A stretch of 64,000 nt of DNA from Chlamydomonas sphaeroides (Eukaryota; Chlorophyta; Chlorophyceae; Chlamydomonadales; Chlamydomonadaceae). Every line of letters begins with the position of its first letter. Within the stretch, counting starts at the first letter, position 1. Below, piece by piece: positions 1 to 10,330 of the stretch. Made by a program: the position numbers and the translations under genes. The stretch is taken from assembly GCA_001662425.1 (NCBI GenBank), contig BDDC01000314.1, positions 1 to 64,000 on the forward strand, read 5' to 3'. The notes below the pieces were generated by a model, which did no database searches, had not been told where the DNA came from, and was given only the letters and a program-made list of their open reading frames with translations.

Positions 1-70
1 TGGCAGCCTAGCGCCTGGCAGTCTAGCGCCTGGCAGCCTAGCGCCTGGCGGCCTAGCGCCTGGCAGCCGG
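1..70. repeat. 15-bp tandem repeat, about 4.6 copies
   Basis: The window opens with a head-to-tail array of a 15-base unit (tggcagcctagcgcc) with single-base variants, ending in a partial copy. It lies upstream of the first visible TTC4 exon, so it is probably intronic. The array may continue to the left of the window. Confidence 0.85.
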
Positions 71-311
71 GCTTTCGGCTTTCGGGTGCGCAGCCGCCGG
101 CCCCGCGGCCGCAGGCTGCCGCAGCCGCACCCGGTCTGCGGACGCCCCTCTCATGTGGTCGCCGGCGGCCCTGTCCGCCCTGCCGACTGCGCGCAGGCGA
201 TGCGCTCCCCGCGGCGCATGCCGCCACGCTGGCGCCCCCGCGTCCTGCCCGCATCGCGCAGAACGCGCACGTATGTTACCACTTCGGCCGCCCTCCCTTG
301 CGTCCGCGCAG

Positions 312-2408
312 GCGATGTTCCGGGGCGCGCGCGCCGCGTCCAAGCTTGGGCTGTGGGAGCAGGTGCTGGAGCTGTGCGAGCAGGGCAAGGCCGCGGACCC
401 CAAGTCCAAGGACTTCGACCCGCTGGCAAAGGTGGGTGCGCCGGGCAGCAAGAGCGTGTAGGTGGCGCAGGATACGAACCATGTCCACCCAGCTCCGTGA
501 CCGCCATGCAGCCGCCGCCTCCCCCATCCTGAGATTGTAAACTTGTCCGTCACTACCTAGGCACACGCCCCCCGCCCCGGCCCCCGCAGGAGGCGTCCAA
601 CAAGCTGGCCGAGCGACGGCTGGCGGCGGAGCGGCTCGCGGCGCAGAAGGAGGCGGAGGCGGCGCCGGCGCGGGCGCTGGCTGAGGCGCTGATGGCGCGG
701 GGATACAAGATGACGCGGCCGCAGGTGGGGCCTGGTGTTATGGGGCCGCGGGGGTGGGGGGCGTCAGCGTGGGGTTTGTGCTGCTTCGACCCGCGGGACT
801 GCATCTGGCACGTTCGCCACCGCTGCCGCACGTCGACCGGGCCGCCTGGTACTGGGCCGGTGTCTGACAGCTGCGTTGGCGCCTGCGCAGGCGGCTGACG
901 CCGGTACGGGGCCGATAGCCGCCAGCGCCTTCATCGAGGCTGCCGCCCTCATCTCCTCATCTTGTTTCCGCCCCTCCCGCTGCCCGCCGCCTGCTGCCGC
1001 CGCAGGTGAAGCTGGGGCAACACACCAAGCCGGTGCTGCAGCCGGGCGGCGCGCTGTCGTGGCCGGTGCTGCTGCATTACCCGGAGTCGGGGCAGCAGGA
1101 CGTGGTGGAGGCGTTTGGCGAGGACGACAGCGTCGCCGAGCACCTAGACATGGTGAGCGCGGCGGTGGCGCTGTGTCTCGCGGCATCGCGGCACTGCGGC
1201 GTGTGTGTGTTGGGTAAACAGGACGGCAGCATGGCCGAGAGCTTGGGCACGGTGCGCTCCGGTTGTAGGACGGACGGGGCGAATGCTGCCTTGGCGTGCG
1301 GGACGCTCCTCCGTACTGCGACACAACAAGCATTACCCAAAGCATCCCGCCGCTGTCCATGTCGCTCATACCCGCCCTGCCGCTTGTGTCACCCGCGGCG
1401 CGCCGCAGATGTTCGGGCCCGAGGCGCCGCCGCTGGAGTGGGACAAGGAGGGCGCGTACGGGCGGGAGGCCGTGGAGCTGTATTACCTGGCCCACGCCGG
1501 AAAGCCGCTGAGCAAGGTGCGGGCTCTGCGGGACCCCTGGCGGCAGCTGCAGCGGGCGGCTGTGGCTGTGGGTTCGGCCGTGGGTTCTGCTGGTGCTTGG
1601 GCAGGGCTCCTGGCAGGGCTCCGGGAGGGGCCCTGACGCCGGCGGCCAGCGTGACCGAGCCCGCCCCACGAGTGCCGCCCCCCGCTGGCGCTACCGCTTC
1701 GCGTTAACGGGCGCCTTGCAACAGCGGCTGTCTGGCGCGCGCTGACGGCCCACACCCCGCATGCCAGCCTCGTCGCCGCTGTCGGGCTTGTGTGAATGAG
1801 TTGCGGGAGCTCGTGTGGTCGCGGGGGCACTGCAGGACCAGATGGTGGAGTCGATGCCGGGCCGCAGATGGCATATGATAGCTCATGATAGTCTGACAAG
1901 GAATGCGTATGTATTTATGTATACATACCGTATGCAAGCAATGCAACTGAAGCGCATACCGCCGCGCGGCCGCAGGACCAGCTGGTGGAGGCGATGCAGG
2001 GCCGCTGGCCTACAGGGCTGCACGAGGGGCCGGACGCGGGGCCGCAGCGCTACGGCACCCGCGCGGCGCGCATGCGGCGAGTCAGCCCCAAGTCCACACT
2101 GCGGCAGGTGCGCCGCCGGATGCTGGATGGCGGCGTAGCTCTCATTAGCGCAGTTGGGCGTCCGGCAGGGGCTCTGCAGCAAGCAGCACGCGGGTCCCAT
2201 GGTTGGATCCAGCAAAGCAGCAGTTATACTCGTGTTAAGAGGGCGTTTGTTTGCGATCCTCGACATCCGCTTTACCTGTCTCCTCGTTGCCTGTGGCTGC
2301 TGGCAGGTGCTGTCGGCGGAGGACCACGTGATTGCGGGGCTGCCGCTCTTCTTCGTGGTGGCCAAGGGGACGCCGTACAGGGAGCGCTTCCTGGAGGGCG
2401 GCCGGTGA
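312..2408 (+). CDS. TTC4: TTC4/Cns1-type TPR co-chaperone, 5' partial
   Basis: C-terminal part of a TTC4 (yeast Cns1) homologue, an adaptor that links Hsp90/Hsp70 clients in the cytosol or nucleus. Exons are 312-431, 590-724, 1006-1152, 1409-1516, 1976-2107 and 2307-2408, all joined in phase 0, giving 247 residues. The first exon reads like the last TPR helices (FRGARAASKLGLWEQ). The second is an Arg/Ala-rich helix (NKLAERRLAAERLAAQKEAE), as in the linker of the family. The last four form the C-terminal wheel domain: WPVLLHYPESGQQDVVEAF, then MFGPEAPPLEWDKEGAY, RRVSPKSTLRQ and a hydrophobic end before FLEGGR and TGA. The N-terminal TPRs and the start codon lie to the left of the window. The assignment rests on the order and spacing of these motifs. 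Confidence 0.85.
1832..1871. repeat. Diverged copy of a TTC4 exon start inside the preceding intron
   Basis: This stretch repeats, with a few substitutions, the 3' splice site and first codons of the exon beginning at 1976, including the gcaggaccag block. Offset is about 140 bases. The sequence between the copies is visibly poorer in GC than the surroundings (roughly 1868-1960). The copy carries its own gcag acceptor but no matching downstream donor was seen. Confidence 0.8.
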
Positions 2409-2772
2409 TGCGGAAGGGTGGTGGCCGGTGCAATGGTGCTTGGTGGGATGGGGAGCAACCTGGGAGCCGAGTGGGGATGATGGCGGTGATTGAGATACTC
2501 TGGTTCCTGTGCAGGATGGCAGGGTGCGAGAGGGGCTAGACGGCATGAGCGAAGTTGTGAGGCTGGTGACTGGCATTGCGTGTGGGGGCGAGGAGACGTG
2601 AACAGGAAATGCATGGGGCAGACAGGTGTTTGCATGCGCGGCGTGTCGGCGCGTTGCTATGTGCTAGGAGGCGAGGAGGGGTATCGAAGGGTATGTGCGT
2701 ACGGCGTGTCGGCGCGATGGGCTTCGCCCACAATTCGCTCTCATAAAGCACATTCTCAACACACTTGCCATT
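2409..2772. other. Intergenic spacer, TTC4 to PIP
   Basis: No gene is recognised. The spacer holds TTC4 3' sequence and probably the PIP promoter and leader. A short direct repeat (cggcgtgtcggcgcg) occurs near 2640 and again near 2702. Confidence 0.5.
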
Positions 2773-5214
2773 ATGCTCCTCGGAAGTCACTGTCGAGGCC
2801 ACTTTGTGGTATCCTTCAAGCGGCCGGCGCGCTGCGTCGCAGTTCGTCTGCGACTGCGGTGCGCCGCGTCGGCGGCCGCCAGCCCTCTTCTCCGGGCTCT
2901 ACATGAAACACCTGGCAAGCCAGCACTGCAGTCCGGCCACTTGAGCGTGAGCTCCGAGCACCAAGTCTACTTTGAGGTCCATGGCAACCCACACGGCGTT
3001 CCAGCTATCGTGCTGCATGGAGGGCCTGGCGCTGGCTGCTACTTGAACCACTCGTGAGTGGGCGGCCGGCTCTATCGCGTGCAGCCAACCTTTTTCCATG
3101 GCGGCGCCGGCGCTCATTGGTTTTGTGCTGCTCTCTGCAGGCGCTTCTTCGACCTGTCACGCTACAAGGTGGTCCTGCTTGACCAGCGCGGCTGCGGCCG
3201 CTCAACTCCACGCGGTTGCCTGGTCGACAACACCACCCAGGCGCTGATCGCCGACATCGAGGCCCTCCGCACGCACCTGGGCATCGACAAGTGGCTGCTC
3301 TTTGGCGGCTCATGGGGCGTGACGCTATCTCTTGCCTACGCGTTGGCCTACCCAAGTCGGTGAGAGTCTTTCGCCGCCGCCGCCACCAGCCGGCCCCGGA
3401 TGCCTCCCTCCCCCGTCCTTCGCTAACCCACACGTTCCCGGCCCTTACCTTGCAGGGTGCTGGCCATCGTGCTTCGTGGAGTGTGCACTATGCGGCCGCG
3501 CGAGATCGACTGGATGTATAGCGGCGGCGCTGGTGCGCTCAAGCCCTGGGCGTGGCAGCGCTTCCTGGAGCACCTCACCCCTGAGGAGCGAGCCGACCCC
3601 CTGCGCGGCTACTACGCACGGCTACTGTCGCATGACGCAGCAGTCCGAGACTCAGCGGTGAGCTTCTCGGCCGGCCAGGCGCTTGCGTGGGCGGGTTTTG
3701 GGTCTTGTCGCATTGAAGCACCTCGGCACGCCTGCACGCGCACGCATGGCAACTTGCGGCAAAGCGGTGATGATAACCAACACTATGGCATAGTTCATCC
3801 GAGTGAGCTACTACTCACGATGCTGAACTACTCTTTCGCTCCTATCTGAGCTCTGCCGCTCTCACTCTACGCCTGCATTGCACGAGGCCGTAACACACCG
3901 CACCCCCGCCTCCGGCTATGATGAGCTTATTACACGCATAGTTCATCCGAGCGGACTTACTAACCCGCAATGCTGAACCTTTTTTGTCTTTCGCTCCTAT
4001 CTGAGCTGAGGCTCGTTCACCAGCACATAGCACGCATCTCACTCCCACCGCACACGGCGACGACAGCACGCACACCGGCTCGTTCAATGATGTCTGCAAA
4101 TGACAAGCATATATCTGACTCTTCGATTGAGGATACCAATACATTGCCCTGAGAACCGCCGCAACCGCGCACCCCCCGCACTCCACTCCACTCGCCCCCC
4201 TAGCCCCTCCTGCATCAAGCGCGTGTGCGAACGTGCTCTTACCCCACTCCCCAACTAACCACAACGCAGGCCCGGAGCTGGATGGAGTGGGAGATGTCTG
4301 TCGGCTTCGATTCTCGCGGCCAGCTAATCGAACAGAACGCCGGCCAGTGGACGTCGCAGGCCTTCCCGTCGTCGCCCGAGACGCGCCGCGCCCCACAGCC
4401 CTCCACCACCCCTCTCTCCCCCTCCGCGCCGGCCCTATCCTCGACCGTGGCACCCTCACCTCCCCCATCCGCTTTTGGCATCATCCCCGCCGCCGAGCTG
4501 ATCTACCGCGGGCTATCCTTTCCTGGCGACCCTGCCATGTCTGGCTCGACCGCTCAGGCACTGCTCGAGTGCCACTACAGCGTTAACGGCGCCTTCCTCC
4601 TCGGCAGCCCCACACCCCTCGACGGCCCCAGCGGTCCAGAGTCCGGCACCAGCGCCCTAAGCTCGCCCAGCTCGCCCTCGCCCCTGGCAACGTCGGCGGC
4701 CTCCCTCGACCCCGCGCCGCCCCCGTCGCCCGCTCCCGCTCGCAGCCGCCCCCGCGCCCGCCGACTCACCACCACCACCGCGACCTCAAGCTTCCCGCCT
4801 CCGTCCCCTTCGTCGCCTCCTTCCTCGGCCCCCACCTCACCCTCCGCCTCAATCCCCACGCACGCCCACGACCCGCCTATCCTCGTCCGCACCTCTGCGC
4901 TGCGCCACATCCCCGCCATCGCCGTCCACGGCCAGCTGGACTTCGTGTGCCCGCCCACCACGGCCTATGAGCTGGCGACCGCCTGGCCGGAGCTGCAGCT
5001 GCGGCTGGTGCCCGGCGCCGGCCACTCGATGTACGACCCGGCCATCGCCCACGAGCTGCTGGAGGCCACTAGGCTGCTGCTCGAGCCCTGCGCCGCCGCA
5101 ATGAAGGCCGCTGCTGGTGCTGCTGGTGCTGCTGGGGCGCCGGCGCCCAAGAAGAGCGGGCGCGCGGCGGCTCCGGCGCAGAAGCCGGTGCCGGCGGGCG
5201 CGCGCCGCGGCTGA
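2773..5214 (+). CDS. Proline-iminopeptidase-like alpha/beta hydrolase (peptidase S33), organelle-targeted?
   Basis: Would remove N-terminal proline from peptides (prolyl aminopeptidase). Exons are 2773-3053, 3141-3359, 3456-3657 and 4270-5214, giving 548 residues. Visible family marks are the oxyanion segment LHGGPGAGC, DQRGCGRSTP, the nucleophile elbow GGSWG (Ser151), HGQLD with Asp458, and GAGHS with His486. These give a complete Ser-Asp-His triad in the expected order. The first ~45 residues are Arg/Ala/Ser-rich without acidic residues, like a chloroplast or mitochondrial transit peptide. I chose the ATG at 2773; an in-frame ATG at 2695 also exists. A Pro/Ser/Thr-rich insert of about 100 residues separates the cap region from the Asp strand and accounts for most of the extra length over the usual 310-400 residues. 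The C-terminus is Ala/Lys/Arg-rich. Confidence 0.85.
3790..4010. repeat. Two diverged direct repeats inside a PIP intron
   Basis: Segments 3790-3852 and 3938-4010 share tagttcatccgag, then tgctgaac, then ctttcgctcctatctgagct, in the same order and orientation. The offset is about 148 bases. The sequence is much poorer in GC than the exons on either side. No coding sense was found. Confidence 0.8.
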
Positions 5215-5712
5215 AAGATGTGCAAGTGTGCGTGCCTGTGCCTGTGTGTGTCTCTGTCTGTGTGTGCCTGCGTGGCGAGTGGTGCGCATCCGAAGCGGGC
5301 CGCCCTCGCCCGCAAGCCGGTGTTTCTTGACACCACAAAACATTGGAACACCGGGTTAGCAACGGTGCGATAGGGCTTCCACTGCGGGCCGGCCACCCTA
5401 CCCGACGTTTCGATGCAAGTATTAGGAAGAAACAGGGCTGACCTGGGCATTGCCCACGAGCTCCTTCAGGCCACCGCGCTGCTGTAGAGTGTGGTTGAAG
5501 TACACACGCGTGGCGTCTTTCACATGCGCATGTATCGCAGGCACAGCGTGACTTTGCATGGCATTTGAGCCATGGCTAGGTATGGCTTGCGTCCTGGGGC
5601 CCCGCAATGGCGCAGCCCGTGATAGCACATGATACCCTCGAATGAAAGCTACAACCCCGTATCCATGCGCCATGCACCATGCATCCATGAATTCTTGTTT
5701 TCGCAGGTTACA
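5215..5712. other. PIP 3' flank
   Basis: No gene is recognised. It begins with a GT/CT-rich stretch (about 5220-5275). Segment 5439-5487, annotated separately, is a copy of PIP coding sequence. Confidence 0.5.
5439..5487. repeat. Degenerate copy of PIP last-exon sequence in the 3' flank
   Basis: Resembles 5033-5080, which encodes the region just after the catalytic His. The shared blocks are gcccacgagct, caggccac/gaggccac and gctgctg. The copy lies about 406 bases downstream of its source, past the stop codon. It ends in an in-frame tag where the original reads on. Confidence 0.75.
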
Positions 5713-5753
5713 GATATTCCTTCTATGACTTCGTTCTAGCATATCATTATGCA
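5713..5753. repeat. Dispersed repeat R2, copy 1
   Basis: About 41 bases nearly identical to 25303-25343, in the same orientation. Both contain gatattccttct, then gacttcgtt, then tatcatta, with only a few differences. It is AT-rich compared with the surroundings. It looks like a fragment of a dispersed element; no transposase was seen. Confidence 0.75.
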
Positions 5754-5899
5754 TGCACCTTGGATGGCATCATGGAGTAAGGTGCCATCGTTCCCAGGCA
5801 GCTGCAGCCAGGAGGTCCCCTACTGGCTGCACCCTACTGGCTGCACCAGCCACCTACAGGTATATACAACTTGTGCACGCCATCCTGCCGCGCCGCCGC

Positions 5900-6158
5900 A
5901 CTTCACGGCGACGCACTGGCCTTCCTCCGGCCCCCCCCCCTCCCGGTACTCGTCCATCCCGTACCCGTCCATCGCCACGAGCTCCTCCTCCGCCTCCACC
6001 GTGAGCCCCCACGACGGGTCCGACCGCAGCCGCACCTCCCCGCTGGCCTCGTCGCGCAGCACCGCCAGCACGCCGGTGCGGCGCGGCGCGGCACGACAGC
6101 GCCAGCAGGTTGTGGCCTTGGCGCAGCACCAGCGGCACGGCCTTGGCGGCGGCCACAA
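5900..6158 (-). pseudogene. Decayed coding fragment, possibly sugar-binding beta-sandwich (rhamnosidase-like)
   Basis: Read from 6158 downwards, one frame gives AKAVPLVLRQGHNLLALS. A second frame then gives GVLAVLRDEASGEVRLRSD, followed by PSWG and an acidic stretch. The two frames join only through a frameshift near 6095. The pattern of a strand ending in GHNLLAL followed by a strand and SDPSWG resembles the N-terminal accessory domain of alpha-L-rhamnosidase-type glycosidases, but this is a weak, motif-level guess. No flanking exons fit. The upstream side runs directly into dispersed repeat R1. It is probably a gene relic rather than an active gene; a real exon with a sequencing error is the alternative. 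Confidence 0.35.
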
Positions 6159-6162
6159 TTTA

Positions 6163-6214
6163 CGAGAAACGCGAACGAAGGCAGCACAGTATCGCACCAG
6201 AGTGCCAAGACCAC
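6163..6214. repeat. Dispersed repeat R1, copy 1
   Basis: About 52 bases that match 19184-19237 in the same orientation with a handful of substitutions and a 2-base indel. Shared blocks are cgagaaacgcgaac, aaggcagc and caccagagtgcc. It abuts the decayed coding fragment. Probably a piece of a dispersed element. Confidence 0.75.
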
Positions 6215-7709
6215 AGGCCCCTTGAGTATTGTGTTACCCGTACGTAGTCGTCTTGTGCGCCGCGATGCCAGCAGTGTCACCAGAATTGTAACGTTGACGA
6301 GGTGGCGCAGCGCCAGCGCCGCGCTCAGCAGCGCGCACCGGCCTCGGCTCACGCCGACGTCCCTGCCCAAAGCCCCCCACCCACGCGGTTACCGACCTAG
6401 AAGTTGAAGAAAGCCAAACCATAATGTAAAGCGGACGTAGCCAATGCGACGAAGGTGACGAGCGCGTAACAACAGCAAGAACAGCTTAGCAACGAGCGTC
6501 TAATGGCGTGAGCCGAGGCCGTTGGCCACGGTCGCCCTGCGGCAGGCGCGGCAGGGACGCGGGGCAGCGTCAGACAGCAGCCGGGTGTGTAAACCGGCCC
6601 ATGGCGTGCAATGAGTAGCGGAAGAAAAACAGCGCTAAGGCCAGAGCGTGGGCCGAGCACAGTGAATGGCGCATGGCATGCTCCCCCACCTTGGCCAGTG
6701 CTTGAAAACCTCCCGCCAGCCACTTCCATGAGATTCCTTCGTGCACCAACCTTTTCGTCCCGCCTACCCCCCCTTCTTGAGGCGCGCTGTGGCCACACGT
6801 GGCGGTGGCAGACTAAAATGGCGTCATTAACACCTAGCATGTAAGCTGGCGCTACCTGACGGCGGCCCCGCGGCGGTGCTCACGCGCGTCTCGCCGACCT
6901 CCCCGCCGGGTGCCGCCAGCTCAATCGCCCCTAAAGAATTTCTGTACGTGGGCCGGGGCGACGGCCCGGTGTCCGTTTTCGGCGCGACATTCCGTGCCCA
7001 AGAAAGAATTCTTCAGGCGGGCGCTGGCGGAAACGCCGGCTGAAACTGGACGTTGGACGAGTCGCAATCAGGAGGCCTTCTGGTCACAATCAGGGTTGAC
7101 AGATGACAGCTCGGAGCGGGCAGCAGGGCTGGCCTGCGAGGCGGCGCCTGATGCGTGGCGGTACATGGGGGCCTCCTGGGGTGCCCTGGTAAAGCGAAGG
7201 CAACGCACACAACTGTAAGCGGGTACCCGCCCGTTCGTCTCGATGCCCCTGCAGCCCGCGTGCGGCCCATGGCCCCCCGGCTGCTGCTAGGAATCCACCT
7301 CCCTCCCCGCCGGTGCGGTGCTTTGTCCTCGCACCCCTTTCACGCCGCATCGCTCGCCTGCCCGCGCCCTGTGGCATGCCAGCCCCCAGCCGTGCACACC
7401 CGGCCTCGCCCGCGCCCTGACCCGTCCTGACCCATGCCGCCCTGGCCCACCCGCCCACCCGACGCCCCCATTTGCAGCACGGCCCTCAGCCCACCCCCAC
7501 AGCACTATCCGCGGCTTGTCCATTCAAGCCTGCCACTTCTCCATTTTCCAAGCAACGTGTCACCCTCCGCCATGGCCGCCCCAAACCGCACACCAGCACC
7601 CAAGGCCGCCCGCGTGTCCGCCAACTCATACTCATCCATCCCGCGCCCCTGTCCCTGCCGCCCAAACCCACGCCATGCACATGCTCTCCAGCCCGTCACC
7701 TCTCCGCCC
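6215..7709. other. Intergenic, nothing recognised
   Basis: Several open frames exist on both strands but none shows a family motif or a plausible splice chain. The right end carries the 3' UTR of the methyltransferase gene read from the other strand. Confidence 0.4.
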
Positions 7710-10330
7710 TCAGCTGCTGCCCGCCTTCTCAAAGCCCTTCTCCTTGGGCAGCTTGGCCTTGGCCTTGCGCGCCTCCCGCTCCGCGCGCTCGCGCTCCGCC
7801 TTCTCCGCCGCCTTCTCCGACCGAGGCATGCCGCCCGTCAGCGCGCCGGGGCGGTAGGACTGCGCCCGACAGCCGGTTGGGCGTTTGCGGGGGGCGGGGG
7901 GGGGGGCGGCAGTCGGGTAATCCAGACTTCAGCTACGGCCGGGGCACTGACCAAGATAGACGTACTTAGGGAACCATACGCCGGGTCGCTGCGATGACAG
8001 GGCCAGTGCCAAGGTGAGCCGCTAGAGTGTCTCTCCCACAACCCACCTGCGCCTTGACGGCCACGCCCACGGCGTGCGGGTCGGCGCCCTCCAGCGCAAT
8101 GTCGTATTGCACCAGCTCAAAGGCCTCGGGCCGCTGCTTCCAGGCCTGCAGGTAGGACTCGGCTGCGGGATAGGGAAACCAAGCCGCAGCCAGCTTGTCA
8201 GGTGGAGCGCGCGGGTTGCAGGAATAACCGCGCAAGAAGCGGGCCGCGTTAGGGGCCGCGCTAGGAGGCTGTGGCGTAGGCTGCGACTGGGAGCTGGAAG
8301 CCAAGTGTGCCTGCTTCATCGGGGCGGCCGCGTAGCGCTGATTGATAGCTTCAATCACGGAATGGCAGCGAAGGTTCGGCGACTCACGCAGGGTGCTGCT
8401 GGAACTGCCCAGGAACCGCAGAGGCGAGCCGCCGGGCACTGAGGGTGTGGGCGGTGGCGGGAGGGAGGGGAGGGTTGACCGCGGCATGGGAATGGCACGT
8501 CAAGCGCAGCGCTAGATAGCGGCGCGTGCGAGTGGCTGAGAGCAAACCCCCTTCCCCCGCCGCCAAGGCTGTCGGGCTGCAGCAGCCCCACACCTGCAGT
8601 GCTACGAACCGCGCCGCACGGAGCAGCACACGGCCCATGCATGTGCCTCCCCGACCCCCGCCGCGCAGCGCCACGCGCGCTTCCCGCAACGCAGCCCCAC
8701 GTGCCCCCGGCCCCGCGGATTCCCCAACCCTTGGCCCCCTGCCCCCGGTGCCCCCATTACTGACACGCACGCCTCTCCACAAAGATGGTGATGGGGCATC
8801 CCGGCTTGAGCATACGCAGGCCTCGCTTTGTCTAGTCTACGTTTCAAGTACGCACGTGTTTAAATGTAACTGATTGCTACTACGCAGCACGACTCACGCT
8901 TCTCCACAAAGATGATGGGGCGGCCCGGCTTGAGCACGCGCAGCGCCTCCGCCGCAAAGGCGCCCCGTTGCAGCTCACTCATGCCCGCCAGCGCGCCCAG
9001 CGAGACCACCGCGTCGATGGTGGCGTCGCCGGCAAAGCTGCGTGAAGGGACAGGCAGGGAGTTGTCCATGAGGCAGGGGCGCAGGGAGCGAAGGACACAT
9101 CAGCACTGGACGGCGGTCCCGGAGGGGAGTGCAGCGAGAGGCCACCCGCCCCCATCCCAATGCTGGCGGCGGCCCGTCAGGACTGCTTCGCCAGCCGTCG
9201 CCAGCGCCCTCACCCCAGGTTGGCGGGCGACTGCGGCTTGGCGATGACCGGCACGCCCGCCTGCAGGCAGCAGTGGGGGCGTTGGGGCCCAGGGCACGGC
9301 GCGTGGGCCTCGGTGAAGGCGACTGGCGCGGCCGATCACCGTCCTTGTGTGACGCCATCATTGGCAGCAGCTCGGAGCCTCGGCCACGGCTCACTTACAC
9401 ACTATCCTCCCATTTGAATGCCCTTCTGCCCGCCCCTGCCCGGAGCCTACCCGGGGCCTGGCGAACACCCCTGCCTGCCCGCCCGCCCTCCGTCGTCCTC
9501 CACGTCGCCATGCCCCTCCCCGCCCCTGCCCTCTCCTGGCCACGCCTCCACCCCTTTTACCCCCGCCCACCCACCTGCAGCCCCGCCTGCTCGATGAGGC
9601 TCTTGTTCACCTCCTCGCCCACCAGCGTGACCTGCAGCAGCGACTTGGGGTAGTAGTACAGCTCCTGGGGGAAGGGTAGGGAGGGCGGGCGGGAGGGAGG
9701 GAGGGAGTGTGAACGGCAGGCGGTCCACATCAAAGATACGGCCTGTGTGCTTTGTACTCCTGCAGCCGAGTGCCGCTGCTAGCTGACTGATTGGATGGCG
9801 CTGGCCCTAACATCACCATCGACATGGTAAGCGCAACTAGTGAGGGTAGGGGTATGCAGGGGCATCCATGGGCTCACCCGTGTCCCTCCCTGCAGCTGGA
9901 TGACGCGAGGGCCGTCTGCGGGACAGGCGGGCAGGAGCTGATGGGGCTGAGGCTCGTCGGGTACGGTCAACGCCAACTGGGGGTTGGTCGATGCCGGCGG
10001 CGGGGCGCCGGTGCCGCCGCGTGCCCAGCAGCGTCGCCCTGCCGCACACTGGTACGGTACCTTTGGGGACAAAGTTTGTCAGCATCGACGCCGTGATGAT
10101 CTCCAGCTGGCCGTATTGGCTGAATTTCCAGGCTGCGACGCTGCGGGGAAGAGCATGGAGGTGAGAGGCGTCGGCATGGGCTTTGGAGCAGCGGGGTTGG
10201 GCCTCCACGCCCCTGGACCCCGCGGCACCGCCGACGCCCTCGCATGCCCCCACGACCGAGCCCGCGCCGCTCCCATGCCTCACCCTCCAGCCGCGAGCAG
10301 GGGCAGCGCCGCAGCGACCGCGGTCGTCAT
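7710..10330 (-). CDS. Class I SAM-dependent methyltransferase
   Basis: Nine exons, given 5' to 3' on the minus strand: 10330-10284, 10140-10061, 9915-9878, 9664-9575, 9260-9214, 9037-8898, 8438-8388, 8162-8047 and 7859-7710. They join in frame to 252 residues. The protein starts MTTAVAAALPLLAAG. A SAM-binding core follows: GPRVIQLQGGTRELYYYPKS (motif I region), LLQVTLVGEE, IDAVVSLGALAGMSE and EALRVLKPGRPIIFVEK (post-motif strand typical of methyltransferases). The C-terminal strand pair is FELVQYDIALEG and DPHAVGVAVKAQ. The tail is Lys/Glu/Arg-rich (SEKAAEKAERERAEREARK) and ends KAGSS. The substrate cannot be read from the sequence; a plastid role is possible but unproven. It is divergent from the GFPT gene, 1.27 kb apart. 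Confidence 0.8.
8771..8820. repeat. Diverged copy of a methyltransferase exon end inside the next intron
   Basis: Repeats 8899-8944 (minus-strand exon end) at an offset of about 127 bases. Read on the minus strand it still translates as LRMLKPGCPITIFVERR against LRVLKPGRPIIFVEKR in the real exon. It has one extra codon and no donor at the matching place. The DNA between the copies (about 8822-8890) is poor in GC. Confidence 0.85.

Noticed and set aside
1872..1950. AT-rich palindromic stretch in the TTC4 intron as a promoter or RNA gene
   Set aside because: It lies between an exon copy and its source and matches the low-GC insert class. No RNA structure with conserved features was recognisable.
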